Notes: generated from the sequence alone by a model not told the origin. DNA of 64,000 nucleotides from Collinsella sp. AK_207A (GCF_902501965.1 NZ_CABWID010000015.1:1-64000); one strand, 5' to 3'; counted from the first letter of the stretch, positions 24,662 through 33,285 are shown. Numbers and translations are program-made.

Positions 24662-24790
24662 GACGGTTCCCTTTCACTTGCGGTTCGTCTGGTCTTCAGG
24701 CTCAGTGTACCCACGCTTCATTGAGCCCGATACCTTGGCGCATTCGATGCTATACTTGCCCGGATATGAGACTTCGTCAGGAGGTATTTC

Positions 24791-25201
24791 GTGGGTGGCT
24801 GCTCTATTATCCTGTTGCTGCCACTCCTCATGGGCGTCGGCTTCGCAATGGTGGTCCTTCCCATCGCGCTCTGGATCTATGTGGTCTGGGCGGTCATCAT
24901 GCTCGTGCTGGTGCTCGCGGTCTATATAGCACTCTCCCGGCGCGGGGTGTTTAGGAACTATGGCGAGGATACCGGGTGGAAGCACTATGCTGCCAGGGGA
25001 ACGAAGTGGGTGCTGATCATCTCGATGGTCTATCTGCTGTTGACGGGTGGCGCGGCAGTGGCGTTCCAGTTCATGGGGATGAAGACGCTGTTCGGTGCTA
25101 ATCGCTCCGAGCCGGCTTCCGAGCAGACTGCCGATGCCCGGAGCGTGAAGAGCGCCGTCGTGCCCGACGTCCTCCTTGCGCGCTCGGAGGATCTGCGATG
25201 A
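24791..25201 (+). CDS. Membrane protein, unknown
   Basis: The 136-residue protein has three membrane segments: one spanning about 4-24, a second at about 26-48, and a third at about 75-95 (KWVLIISMVYLLLTGG). A polar, probably cytoplasmic C-terminus follows. I recognise no family. GTG 24791 follows AGGAGGT at a standard distance. It overlaps the next gene by 4 nt (ATGA), so the two membrane proteins are co-translated and may form a complex. Confidence 0.7.
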   Translation: MGGCSIILLLPLLMGVGFAMVVLPIALWIYVVWAVIMLVLVLAVYIALSRRGVFRNYGEDTGWKHYAARGTKWVLIISMVYLLLTGGAAVAFQFMGMKTLFGANRSEPASEQTADARSVKSAVVPDVLLARSEDLR

Positions 25202-26106
25202 GGGGCAACGCGACGGGCATGCTCATCGGCGCTGCCGTCGCCGCCGTCATCGTCGCCCTGATCATGTTTCTTGCCGGCGGGGTCTTCGCGGACATCGGCG
25301 ACGATCTGGGCCCGCTGGTACTGGCGCCGTTTGTCTCCATCGCGTGCACGATTCCCTACGCGGTGCTCTTCGTCCATCGCGGGCAGTGCGCCCTGGAGGC
25401 TGATCTGACGGATGACGGCGCCTTCCGCACCCAGGTCGGCCGGGTGCGTCGCACACGCTGGATCGGCCTGGGGCTTTGCGTCCTCATCGCGTTCTCGTTC
25501 GCCGTCCCCACCGCTCTTGGCCACATGGACGGCTATGGGCAGAGCGCCATCGAAGCCTTCCAACAGTTGGATGAGAACCGGCGCGACTACGACGAACGAT
25601 ACGGCGCGGGCGCCTACGAGCGCGACCTCAAGGCCTCCGGTCTCTCGCAGGGCGATTTTGACGACATCACTTTCGGCGCGAACCTACACGAGGTGATTCG
25701 CATGGTCGTGAACCCGCTCGCCTTGGGCAACGAGGTGTTCTGGGGCGCACTGTTTTGCTGCGTGATTGCGGTCGGCGGCATCGAGGTCGCGGTAGCCAAG
25801 CTGGCGTTCGACCCGCAGATCAAGGCGCTGCAGGCGGCGCATAAGGAGGAGGGAGCCGGCGCGGGCGGCCCGGACCTCCCCGAAGACGTGGCTGCCCTGC
25901 TGACCCGCGTGGGCAACACACCGGGTGTCCACGCGCGGCCGCTGTGGGAACCGGGGTCGGTCGGCTCGCCGCGCGCGGATGCGGTAAGCTCGCTCATCCA
26001 GAGCGTCGGCCTCTCCCACGTGCGCCAGGGCCTCTTCTGCGGCCTGGCCTTCTTCATCTCCGTGGTCCTTTCGTTAATCGGCGTCTTCCTCGGCCTGGTC
26101 GACTAA
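25198..26106 (+). CDS. Membrane protein, unknown (partner of preceding gene)
   Basis: The 302-residue protein has two membrane segments near the N-terminus (about 8-30, 42-60), a third at about 85-105, a soluble part (QQLDENRRDYDERYG, about 120-160), further membrane segments at about 175-200 and a last one at about 275-298. No domain is recognisable. Its start overlaps the stop of the upstream membrane gene. A long imperfect hairpin follows at 26123. The pair looks vertically inherited, since GC and codon use match the surroundings. Confidence 0.7.
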   Translation: MRGNATGMLIGAAVAAVIVALIMFLAGGVFADIGDDLGPLVLAPFVSIACTIPYAVLFVHRGQCALEADLTDDGAFRTQVGRVRRTRWIGLGLCVLIAFSFAVPTALGHMDGYGQSAIEAFQQLDENRRDYDERYGAGAYERDLKASGLSQGDFDDITFGANLHEVIRMVVNPLALGNEVFWGALFCCVIAVGGIEVAVAKLAFDPQIKALQAAHKEEGAGAGGPDLPEDVAALLTRVGNTPGVHARPLWEPGSVGSPRADAVSSLIQSVGLSHVRQGLFCGLAFFISVVLSLIGVFLGLVD

Positions 26107-26122
26107 CGCACCTGAACGATGG

Positions 26123-26188
26123 AACCAGAGCCGATCTTTCACCGAGCCGCTACGCACGGCGGCTCGTGCTGAAAGAACGTCTCTGGTT
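26123..26188 (+). terminator. Long imperfect hairpin after the membrane-protein pair
   Basis: AACCAGAG ... CGAGCCGC (26123-26150) pairs with GCGGCTCG ... CTCTGGTT (to 26188) across a short loop, about 28 nt per arm with small bulges. It is followed by CGATTTTGC. It could act as a terminator, but the arms are much longer than usual, so it may be a repeat element. Confidence 0.5.
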
Positions 26189-26202
26189 CGATTTTGCACG
26201 CG

Positions 26203-26256
26203 TTGATTGGGGTGTTGGCGGTTCCGTATGATGTATGCATGCAGAACGCATGCAAT
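26203..26256 (+). promoter_or_regulatory. Promoter and palindromic operator of the antitoxin-PIN gene
   Basis: TTGATT (26203-26208) and TATGAT (26227-26232) are 18 bp apart. Just downstream GCATGC-AGAAC-GCATGC (about 26236-26253) forms a palindrome over the expected transcript start. Ribbon-helix-helix antitoxins bind such sites to repress their own operon, which suits the N-terminal domain of the protein below. Confidence 0.6.
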
Positions 26257-26274
26257 GTGCGAGGAGGATCCGCC

Positions 26275-26874
26275 ATGCCCGCCATTCAGTCGCGGGACTG
26301 CCCGCAGGAGCTCTACGACCGGCTCTCCCAGTGCGCTCAGGAGGATCACCGGAGCATCTCGCAGGAGCTCATCGTCGCCATCGAGGGGTATCTGGAGTAT
26401 CGTGAGCGCAAGAAGGAGGTTGAGCGCATGCTCGACGTTGCCATGCCGCTCCCGCCCAAGCCCTGGGAGCCCGGGTACCGGAGGTACCGGGAGAGCGAGT
26501 GGGAGCGGACCGAGACCGGGGAGGTTTTTCGCTGGCTGCTCTGCCAGGCGGACGCGGCCGTCCTGGCGCCAAGCCTCCTGTACGCCGAGGCCGGCAACGC
26601 GTTCTGGAAATATCACAAAGCAGGTCTGATGGACAAGGCGCGCGCTCTCGAGGGCACGGCGGCAACGCTGGACCTCGTCGATGAGTTCGTGCCGATGTCC
26701 GAGCTGTACGAGGAGGCGCTTGCGGAGTCCATGCGCCTGCACCAGCCCATCTACGATATGTTCTACCTGGTGTTGGCGCGCCGCAACGGGGCCGTGCTCT
26801 ATACGACGGACAAGTGGCTGAACGCGCTCTGCAAGCAGGAGGGCGTCGAGCATATTCGCGACGTGCGGGCGTAA
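26275..26874 (+). CDS. Single-chain antitoxin/PIN-domain protein
   Basis: The 199-residue protein joins two modules usually on separate genes. Residues 1-45 (MPAIQSRDCPQELYDRL ... RSISQELIVAIEGYLE) resemble FitA/VapB ribbon-helix-helix antitoxins. After a charged linker, residues about 95-195 resemble the VapC PIN ribonuclease: VLAPSLLYAEAGNAFWKY, QPIYDMFYLVLARR and LYTTDKWL hold three of four acidic positions (Glu, Asp, Asp). The first PIN strand with its Asp is not visible. The protein might be a self-inhibited toxin or a retired toxin turned regulator. ATG 26275 follows GGAGGA; the upstream ATGs lie within the promoter. Confidence 0.8.
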   Translation: MPAIQSRDCPQELYDRLSQCAQEDHRSISQELIVAIEGYLEYRERKKEVERMLDVAMPLPPKPWEPGYRRYRESEWERTETGEVFRWLLCQADAAVLAPSLLYAEAGNAFWKYHKAGLMDKARALEGTAATLDLVDEFVPMSELYEEALAESMRLHQPIYDMFYLVLARRNGAVLYTTDKWLNALCKQEGVEHIRDVRA

Positions 26875-26924
26875 TCGAACCCGATACCTTGACGTGCGTG
26901 TGCTATCATGGCGACCAATGCGTT

Positions 26925-27226
26925 GACGGAGAGGGTTTGGCCCGCCGCGCGCTGGCACGAGAGAGGGAAGGTCGTGGGCTGCAAGCCTTCCTGCCAGGGC
27001 AAGGACCAAACGTTCACTCCCGAGCTGCGACCTGAACGGCCTGAAAGAGTGAATCCGGTTCATTCCTTCATGCTGAGTAGGGGAGCCGCGCGCCCCGCGC
27101 GAGAGGAGGGCCAAAGTGGGCATGCCGGGCACAACATCCGGCAGCCAAGCAAGGTGGTACCGCGGACACATCCGCCCTTGCCGCACGATCGAACCGGGTT
27201 CCCTCGTGCGGCACGGGCGGTTTTTT
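26925..27226 (+). promoter_or_regulatory. T-box leader of pheST
   Basis: The T-box consensus AAGGTGGTACCGCG is at 27150-27163. It is followed by a terminator: CCGCCCTTGCCGCACGA (27172-27188) pairs with TCGTGCGGCACGGGCGG (27204-27220), then six T. Uncharged tRNA pairing with the TGG bulge would favour the antiterminator. A phenylalanine specifier is expected from the gene downstream, but I could not place the stem I specifier with confidence. This explains the 370-bp gap before pheS. Confidence 0.93.
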
Positions 27227-27243
27227 GTTGGAAAGGAACGTTT

Positions 27244-28320
27244 ATGAGTCTGATCGACGATCTGGAGGCGTTGGAGACACAGGCGAAGGAGCGCATCGCC
27301 GAGGCCTCCACGCAGGAGAAGCTGGAGGCCGCCCGCGTGGCGCTGCTCGGCCGCAAGGGCGAGCTCACGGGCCTCATGCGCATGATGGGCAAGCTCGACC
27401 AGGCGGAGCGTCCCGTGGTGGGCAAGCGCGCCAACGAGGTGCGTGCCGCCGTGGAGGGCCTGCTCGAGAGCCGCATTGCCGAGATGAAGCAGGAGGCCAC
27501 CCGCGCCCGTCTGGCCGCCGAGGCTGTGGACGTCACGCTTCCGGGCGCGCGTCCGGCCATCGGCCACCAGCACCTCATCCACCAGATCATCGAGGAGGCC
27601 GAGGACATCTTCACCGGCATCGGCTACACGGTGGAGAGCGGTCCGCAGGTGGAGACCACCTACTACAACTTCACCGCGCTGAACGCGCCGATGGACCACC
27701 CCAGCCGCTCCGCGCGCGACACCTTCTACGTGGTGGACAACAACCCCGGCGGCGTCTCGCATCCCGAGGCGCACGCCCACGGCGAGTCCGACGTGATTCT
27801 GCGCACCCAGACCTCCGGCGTGCAGGTCCACGTGATGGAGCGCCAGAAGCCGCCCATCTACATGATCTGCCCGGGCTCCGTGTACCGCCCCGACACGGCG
27901 GACGCCTGCCACCTGCCGCAGTTCAACCAGATCGAGGGCCTGGTCGTGGACGAGGGCATCACCTTCGGCGACCTCAAGGGCACGCTCGATTACTTCGTGA
28001 AGCAGATGTTTGGCGAGGAGCGCAAGACCCGCTACCGTCCGCACTTCTTCCCCTTTACCGAGCCCTCCTGCGAGGTGGACGTCTCGTGCCATATCTGCGG
28101 CGGCAAGGGCTGTCCCTTCTGCAAGCACTCCGGCTGGATCGAGATTCTTGGTTGCGGCATGGTCGACCCCAACGTGCTGGTGAACTGCGGCATCGACCCC
28201 GAGCGCTATTCCGGCTTCGCCTTCGGCATTGGCGCCGAGCGCGTGGCCGCGCTGCGCTACGACCTGCCCGACCTGCGCACGCTCATGACCGGTGACATGC
28301 GCTTCCTGAACCAGTTCTAA
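27244..28320 (+). CDS. pheS: Phenylalanyl-tRNA synthetase alpha subunit
   Basis: The 358-residue class II synthetase subunit charges tRNA-Phe as part of an alpha2-beta2 tetramer. It has an N-terminal coiled coil (about 1-90), motif 2 around FNQIEGLVVDEG, a four-Cys cluster typical of bacterial PheS (CHICGGKGCPFCKHSGW), and motif 3 as GFAFGIGAERVAALRY near the end. The ATG at 27244 follows GGAAAGG after the T-box terminator. pheT begins 12 nt after its stop. Controlled by the T-box. Confidence 0.98.
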   Translation: MSLIDDLEALETQAKERIAEASTQEKLEAARVALLGRKGELTGLMRMMGKLDQAERPVVGKRANEVRAAVEGLLESRIAEMKQEATRARLAAEAVDVTLPGARPAIGHQHLIHQIIEEAEDIFTGIGYTVESGPQVETTYYNFTALNAPMDHPSRSARDTFYVVDNNPGGVSHPEAHAHGESDVILRTQTSGVQVHVMERQKPPIYMICPGSVYRPDTADACHLPQFNQIEGLVVDEGITFGDLKGTLDYFVKQMFGEERKTRYRPHFFPFTEPSCEVDVSCHICGGKGCPFCKHSGWIEILGCGMVDPNVLVNCGIDPERYSGFAFGIGAERVAALRYDLPDLRTLMTGDMRFLNQF

Positions 28321-28332
28321 GGGAGAGAGAAC

Positions 28333-30798
28333 ATGCGAGTTTCATACGACTGGCTGAAGACCATGATCGAGCTGCCCGAGGATCCCCGTGAGCTGGCAGC
28401 CGAGTACATTCGCACGGGCACCGAGGTGGAGGCCGTGGAGACTGTGGGCGAGGCCTTCGACCACGTGGTCACCGCGCAGGTGCTCACCAAGGAGCCGCAT
28501 CCGGATTCCGACCACATGTACGTCTGTCAGGTGGACGTGGGCCGCTTCAACCTGAACGATGCCGGCGAGTCCGAACCGCTGCAGATCGTCTGCGGCGCGC
28601 AGAACTTCAAGGCGGGCGACCACATCGTCACCGCGCTGATCGGCGCCGAGCTGCCCGGCGACGTCAAGATCAAGAAGAGCAAGCTGCGCGGCGTGGTGTC
28701 CTACGGCATGAACTGCTCCGCCCGCGAGCTGGGGCTTTCGAGCGACCACTCCGGCATCATGATCCTGCCGGAGGACGCGCCCGTGGGCGTGCCCTTCGCC
28801 GACTATCAGGGCACGGCCGACACGGTGCTCGACTGCGAGATCACGCCCAACCGCCCGGACTGCCTCTCGATGGTGGGCATGGCGCGCGAGACAGGTGCGG
28901 TGCTCGACCGCGACTTCCACGTTGAATACCCGGCCATCAAGGCCGAGGTGGGCCGCCCCTGCGACGACGAGCTCTCCGTGGCCTTTGCGGACGAGGAGCT
29001 CTGCGACCGCTACGTGGCGCGCATCGTGCGCAACGTGAAGGTGGGTCCTTCGCCCGACTGGATGGTCCAGCGCCTGAACGCGCTTGGCATTCGCCCGCAT
29101 AACAACATCGTCGATATCACCAACTACGTGATGATGCTCACCGGCCAGCCGCTGCACGCTTTCGACCTCTCCGCCTTCGCCGAGCGCGACGGCAAGCGCT
29201 CCGTGGTGGTGCGCGCCGCGCGCGAGGGCGAGGTGTTCCAGACGCTCGACGGCGTGGAGCGCGAGCTCGCGGCAGGCATGGGCCTCATCACCGACGGCGA
29301 GCGCCCCGTGGCGCTGGCGGGCGTGATGGGCGGCATGGACTCCGAGATCGAGGACGACACGACGGACGTGATGGTCGAGAGCGCCTGCTTCAACGCCGGC
29401 CGCACGAGCCACACGAGCCGCGACCTTTCGCTCATCTCGGACGCGAGCATCCGCTTCGAGCGCCAGGTCGACGAGACGGGCTGCCTGGACGTGGCCAACA
29501 TCACGTGCGCGCTCATCGAGGAGCTGGCCGGCGGCGAGGTAGCGCCCGGCTACGTGGACCTGTATCCCGCGCCCAAGGAGCAGCCGGTGGTCTCGCTCCG
29601 CCTGGCGCGCGTGCACGCGCTCTGCGGCGCTCCCATCGAGGCCGACTTCTGCGAGACCGCGCTCACGCGCCTGGGCTGCAAGGTGACCCGCGAGGGCGAA
29701 GGCGAGGGCACGATCTTCACCGTGGAGGTGCCGAGCTTCCGCCCGGACCTGCCGCGCGAGATCGACCTGGTGGAGGAGGTTCTGCGCCTGTGGGGCATGG
29801 GCCGCGTCAAGGCCACCATCCCCGCTGCCAAGAACCACATCGGCGGCCTCACGCGCGAGCAGCGCCTGGTACGCCGCATCGGCCAGATCATGCGGAGCTG
29901 CGGCCTCAACGAGACCACGACCTTCGGGTTCGCCGCGCCGGGCGATCTGGAGAAGATCGGCATGAGCGCCGAGGGTCGCGGCTGCCCCGTGGTGGTCATG
30001 AACCCGCTGGTGGCCGAGCAGACCGAGATGCGCCGCTCGCTGCTGCCGGGGCTGCTCTCCTCCGTTGCCTACAACGAGGCACACGGCACCCCCAACGTGC
30101 AGCTCTACGAGATGGGCTCGCTCTTCCATGGTCGCGAGAACGCGAGCCTGCCCAAGGAGGTGCGCTCGCTCGCGGGCGTACTCTCCGGTGCCTGGGGCGA
30201 GGACACCTGGAACCAGAAGTACGCGTCGTTGCGGTTCTTCGACGGCAAGGGCGTGGTGGAGGAGCTGCTCGCCCAGCTGCGCATGCCCAAGGTGCGCTTC
30301 CGCGTGGCCGAGGGCGAGGGCTACGGCTTCTTGCAGCCGGGCCGCGCGGCCGAGGTGCTCTCGGGCGGCACCGTGCTCGGCTGGGTGGGCGAGGTGCACC
30401 CCAACGCGCTCGCTGCCTGTGAGATCTCGCTGCCCGTGGTGGCTTTCGAGCTCAACCTGGAGCAGCTGCTGAAGAACGCCCACAATCAGGAGAACTATCA
30501 TGAGTTCTCGCAGTTCCCGGCGGTGGAGCACGACCTGGCCATCGTCGTTCCCGAGGACGTGACCTGCGAGGATCTGGAGCGCCGCATCGTGAGCGCGGGC
30601 GGCAAGCTGCTCGCCGACGTGCGCCTCTTCGACGTGTACCGCGATCCGGTGCGCGTGGGGCTCGGCCGGAAGTCCATGGCCTTCGCGCTCACGTACCGCT
30701 CCGAAGACCATACGCTCACGAGCGATGAGGTGGAGCGCGCGCATGAGAAGGTCGTGGCCAAGGTGTGCAAGGCCACCGGCGGCGAGGTCCGTTCGTAG
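28333..30798 (+). CDS. pheT: Phenylalanyl-tRNA synthetase beta subunit
   Basis: The 821-residue subunit has the full order of domains: EMAP/OB tRNA-binding domain (about 40-160; LTKEPHPDSDHMYVCQVDVG), B3/B4 editing domain (about 215-395; NIVDITNYVMMLTGQPLHAF), B5 (about 405-480), the catalytic-like core (about 490-700) and the C-terminal FDX anticodon-binding domain (about 725-820; FPAVEHDLAIVVPEDV). It forms the synthetase with PheS and is co-transcribed with it. GGGAGAGAG precedes ATG 28333. Nothing is missing. Confidence 0.98.
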   Translation: MRVSYDWLKTMIELPEDPRELAAEYIRTGTEVEAVETVGEAFDHVVTAQVLTKEPHPDSDHMYVCQVDVGRFNLNDAGESEPLQIVCGAQNFKAGDHIVTALIGAELPGDVKIKKSKLRGVVSYGMNCSARELGLSSDHSGIMILPEDAPVGVPFADYQGTADTVLDCEITPNRPDCLSMVGMARETGAVLDRDFHVEYPAIKAEVGRPCDDELSVAFADEELCDRYVARIVRNVKVGPSPDWMVQRLNALGIRPHNNIVDITNYVMMLTGQPLHAFDLSAFAERDGKRSVVVRAAREGEVFQTLDGVERELAAGMGLITDGERPVALAGVMGGMDSEIEDDTTDVMVESACFNAGRTSHTSRDLSLISDASIRFERQVDETGCLDVANITCALIEELAGGEVAPGYVDLYPAPKEQPVVSLRLARVHALCGAPIEADFCETALTRLGCKVTREGEGEGTIFTVEVPSFRPDLPREIDLVEEVLRLWGMGRVKATIPAAKNHIGGLTREQRLVRRIGQIMRSCGLNETTTFGFAAPGDLEKIGMSAEGRGCPVVVMNPLVAEQTEMRRSLLPGLLSSVAYNEAHGTPNVQLYEMGSLFHGRENASLPKEVRSLAGVLSGAWGEDTWNQKYASLRFFDGKGVVEELLAQLRMPKVRFRVAEGEGYGFLQPGRAAEVLSGGTVLGWVGEVHPNALAACEISLPVVAFELNLEQLLKNAHNQENYHEFSQFPAVEHDLAIVVPEDVTCEDLERRIVSAGGKLLADVRLFDVYRDPVRVGLGRKSMAFALTYRSEDHTLTSDEVERAHEKVVAKVCKATGGEVRS

Positions 30799-30870
30799 CA
30801 AGTCTGGTTGCGTTGCGCCGGGGGCCGGGGTGCCTCCGGCGCGGCTAGTATGCTGGTAGATGGAGACCCG

Positions 30871-31698
30871 ATGCCGAGCTGGAATATCCATATAGCGCAA
30901 ACCGAGCGCCTGCTCGCGCGGGACGGCGCGGTTGCGAGCCTCGTTCGCGACCGAAACGCGTTCCTGTTCGGCAACGTGGTTCCCGACATCTTCGTGGGTT
31001 ACATGGTTCCCGGCGTGATGGATCCCATTCCATATCGCATCACCCACTTTGCCAAGCAGGAACCTATCCCCAAGCCCCGCGAGCGCGAGTTCTGGAGCAC
31101 GTACGTGGCACCGCTGGCGGAGCATATCTCGGCTACGGGCGAGGGGGATGTGCCGCTTGTCACCCTTAGCGCGGAGCGCGAGTTTCTGAACCGCACGCAC
31201 TACCCCGCACGCTACGAGGGAACGGACGCCATGCCCGAGGACTTGCTGGTCGCACGCGGTGTTGCGGCGGAGCCGGATTCACGCGCGGTTCAGCGCAGCG
31301 TGCTTGACCTGGTGCTTGGGGCCTGGGCGCACCTGCTGGCCGACAACCTGTGGAACACGCGCGTCAACGAGTACCTGGATGCACATGGCGGTAAGCCGAG
31401 CGAGGAGTTCCGCATCAAGAAGCAGAGCGACTTCGACCATTTTGGGCGCCTGCACCATCTGACGGCGGTGCCGCAGGGGACGCCGCGCTTGCTCGCGGCC
31501 TGCGAGCGGTTTCCGCAGTACGCCATTCCGGCGCCGTACGTATACGCGAGCATCGGCGTCATCCACGAGACCGTTCGCACCAACGGCGGCGCCTCTGAGC
31601 ACGTGCCCTACCAGCTTTTGACCGATGAGTTCTTCAACGAGACCTTCGACGAGGTCCTGGAGGCGACTGAAGACGCCATTTCGGAGCGCCTGGGCTGA
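30871..31698 (+). CDS. Zinc-dependent phospholipase C-like protein
   Basis: The 275-residue protein begins MPSWNIHIAQTERLL, continues with NAFLFGNVVPDIFVGYM and IPYRITHF, and has LVLGAWAHLLADNLWNTRVN and FDHFGRLHHLT. The regularly spaced His and Asp residues (H in NIH, D in PDI, H in THF, H in AHLLAD) fit the metal-ligand pattern of zinc-dependent phospholipase C/S1-P1 folds. There is no signal peptide, so the substrate may be intracellular and the PLC name is structural only. ATG 30871 is preferred over the upstream ATG at 30850 because the motif starts there. Confidence 0.65.
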   Translation: MPSWNIHIAQTERLLARDGAVASLVRDRNAFLFGNVVPDIFVGYMVPGVMDPIPYRITHFAKQEPIPKPREREFWSTYVAPLAEHISATGEGDVPLVTLSAEREFLNRTHYPARYEGTDAMPEDLLVARGVAAEPDSRAVQRSVLDLVLGAWAHLLADNLWNTRVNEYLDAHGGKPSEEFRIKKQSDFDHFGRLHHLTAVPQGTPRLLAACERFPQYAIPAPYVYASIGVIHETVRTNGGASEHVPYQLLTDEFFNETFDEVLEATEDAISERLG

Positions 31699-31760
31699 GC
31701 CGGCGGGCCTTGGCGAGGGTGCCTGACCCCAGATCCACCTCCGGAGCAGGGGGTTGATAT

Positions 31761-31810
31761 GTCAGTTAAGCCTCGAAAACGCGCTTTTTGCAATTTCGGG
31801 GCTTAACTGG
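31761..31810. repeat. Palindromic repeat, copy A
   Basis: TCAGTTAAGCCTCGAAA (from 31762) pairs with TTTCGGGGCTTAACTGG (31794-31810) around a 15-nt loop. The same arms recur in copy B 20 bp downstream. A small stem (TTGCT-AAAAT-AGCAA) lies between the copies. Confidence 0.85.
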
Positions 31811-31830
31811 TCAATTGCTAAAATAGCAAG

Positions 31831-31885
31831 ATGTCAGTTAAGCCTCGAAATCGTGAAAATACCGATTTCGGGGCTTAACTGACAT
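31831..31885. repeat. Palindromic repeat, copy B
   Basis: The arms at 31831-31853 and 31863-31885 pair over 23 nt with one mismatch. On the plus strand that mismatch is a G.U wobble, so the hairpin is stable as plus-strand RNA. Its core arms match copy A. It ends 2 nt before the stop codon of the minus-strand nuclease-like gene. Confidence 0.88.
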
Positions 31886-31887
31886 CT

Positions 31888-33021
31888 TTAGCCCATTCCG
31901 AACGTCTTCCAGTCGACAATCACTTCGCGACGGAGTTTTGCGCGCTGTTCGAGGAGCGCGGCTCCTGGTTCAGGTGCGTTCACCTTGAGGCGGCTTCGTG
32001 CTTCGCGAGCGATTTCAGCCGCCAGCTCATCGTCCTCAAGTTGTCTCTTCGTGAGGAACATGACGTTCAGCCCCATGCACTGGAGCGCCGTTGCCCGCGC
32101 GTTGTCATCGAGCGTCTTTTCTGTGCCGTCGTGCCATGCAACGCTTTGGCACTCAATATCCAGAGCGCGGGCACGAGTTTGCTTCCTTGGGGCTGTAAAG
32201 AATAAGTCGGCATAGCATACGCTCTTACCTGCTATTCGCTTTGCTTCGGGCGAAAGCGTGATCATTTTGTTACAGGTTGCCGCACCGAGGCCTTCACCGC
32301 CTTTCCGTCGCGGGAGTCCGAGCAGCAGCGCGGCTTCGACTTCAAGTGGAGAAGCTGCTGCCTCCACGGCGATCGCGAGTGCATCCTTCAGCCTTTGGGC
32401 ACCGCGGGTGCGGTGGGGAAGGTCGTACGCGAACTGCCTAAGCTGTTCGAGGGATGTCAAAGCCGGGCGCTGCCACAGGTCGGTGGGTTGTCCTTTGAGA
32501 TTGCGAGCCTGCTGCCAGCCGCGGAGTGATTCAAAGAGCAGGTCTCCACTCAAGTCGCCGAACTCGGATACGTTGCCGGCTGCAATTTGGTCGAGGACAA
32601 TCTGCAGTTCGAAGGGCGGCTTGAAGACGGCGAACGACCCGAGGAGTTCCGAGATGGCGAGTGCCAGACGCGCCGTGCTGAGTGAGCGGGCAAGCGTAAG
32701 TGCTGTGTACGCCACATTGGTAACAAAGAGGCCGTCGCAAATGGGAATGAGCGAGGTCTTCGGGGGCAGTAGGGAGTGCACGAGCGGTTTGATACCTGCC
32801 GCTCGTGGCCTGTGCGCGTCGTCTGCGGCCAGCACGTGCAAGGGGCGGTCGATGCCGCCCAAGAGCGGCAGGGAGGGGTCATCCGGCAGGGCGGATGCAC
32901 CCTCCTCGATGCCGGAGAGGTGGAGCATTCTCACGAGGGGCGGAATGCGATGCCATTGGAAGGCGGACCAGCCGCAGAGCGTTAAAGTATCCATGGGAAT
33001 ACGGTACGCAATTCTTGGCAT
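31888..33021 (-). CDS. PD-(D/E)XK (DUF559-like) nuclease-fold protein with AbiEi-like N-terminal part
   Basis: The 377-residue protein has an N-terminal part with PKTSLIPICDGLFVTNVAYTA and a LALAISELLG helix, like the second half of AbiEi-type or DUF559-linked proteins. The C-terminal part resembles a VSR-like PD-(D/E)XK fold: SVCYADLFF (Asp), ALDIECQS (Glu-x-Gln in place of ExK), DDNARATALQCMGLNVMFLT. Function is unknown; restriction, abortive infection or mobility are possible. Two palindromes abut its 3' end. It starts at ATG 33021; an internal ATG at 32994 is an alternative. GC is somewhat lower than in the neighbours, suggesting transfer. Confidence 0.65.
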   Translation of the reverse strand: MPRIAYRIPMDTLTLCGWSAFQWHRIPPLVRMLHLSGIEEGASALPDDPSLPLLGGIDRPLHVLAADDAHRPRAAGIKPLVHSLLPPKTSLIPICDGLFVTNVAYTALTLARSLSTARLALAISELLGSFAVFKPPFELQIVLDQIAAGNVSEFGDLSGDLLFESLRGWQQARNLKGQPTDLWQRPALTSLEQLRQFAYDLPHRTRGAQRLKDALAIAVEAAASPLEVEAALLLGLPRRKGGEGLGAATCNKMITLSPEAKRIAGKSVCYADLFFTAPRKQTRARALDIECQSVAWHDGTEKTLDDNARATALQCMGLNVMFLTKRQLEDDELAAEIAREARSRLKVNAPEPGAALLEQRAKLRREVIVDWKTFGMG

Positions 33022-33225
33022 ACATAGCCGCTGAGCAGGGAAAAGCTCAAAGTTATCGGTAAGCGGTCTGACAATAATCTTAATGGGATTACGCTAAATC
33101 TCACACAAATCTGAAACGCGCAGGTAGGGCGTCGTACAAGAGGCCAGATACCTTACGGAACGATTATCTTTGTCATTTCTTCAAACGGTTTTCTATCGGT
33201 TGCGTGCGCCTTGCGCCATAGTGCG

Positions 33226-33231
33226 TATAAT
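33226..33231 (+). promoter_or_regulatory. -10 box upstream of pyk
   Basis: A perfect TATAAT lies 55 nt before the pyruvate kinase ATG. A good -35 at 16-18 bp is not visible; TTGCGT (33200-33205) is 20 bp away. Otherwise 33022-33285 holds nothing recognisable. Confidence 0.45.
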
Positions 33232-33285
33232 GGCGCAGATATTAATAGGCGAAAAAGGTAAGACATCGATTACCGGAGGTAGTGA

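Noticed and set aside
24728-26909. Shared CCGATACCTTG motif ahead of two promoters (24728 and 26880)
   Set aside because: Only two occurrences and the spacing to the -10 boxes does not fit a standard -35; could be chance.
28342-31200. 952-codon minus-strand frame over pheT
   Set aside because: Shadow frame; pheT has all expected domains on the plus strand.
31761-31885. CRISPR array or simple terminator for the PLC-like gene
   Set aside because: Only two copies, each a palindrome, with no spacer pattern; there is no T-run after either hairpin as needed for a terminator.
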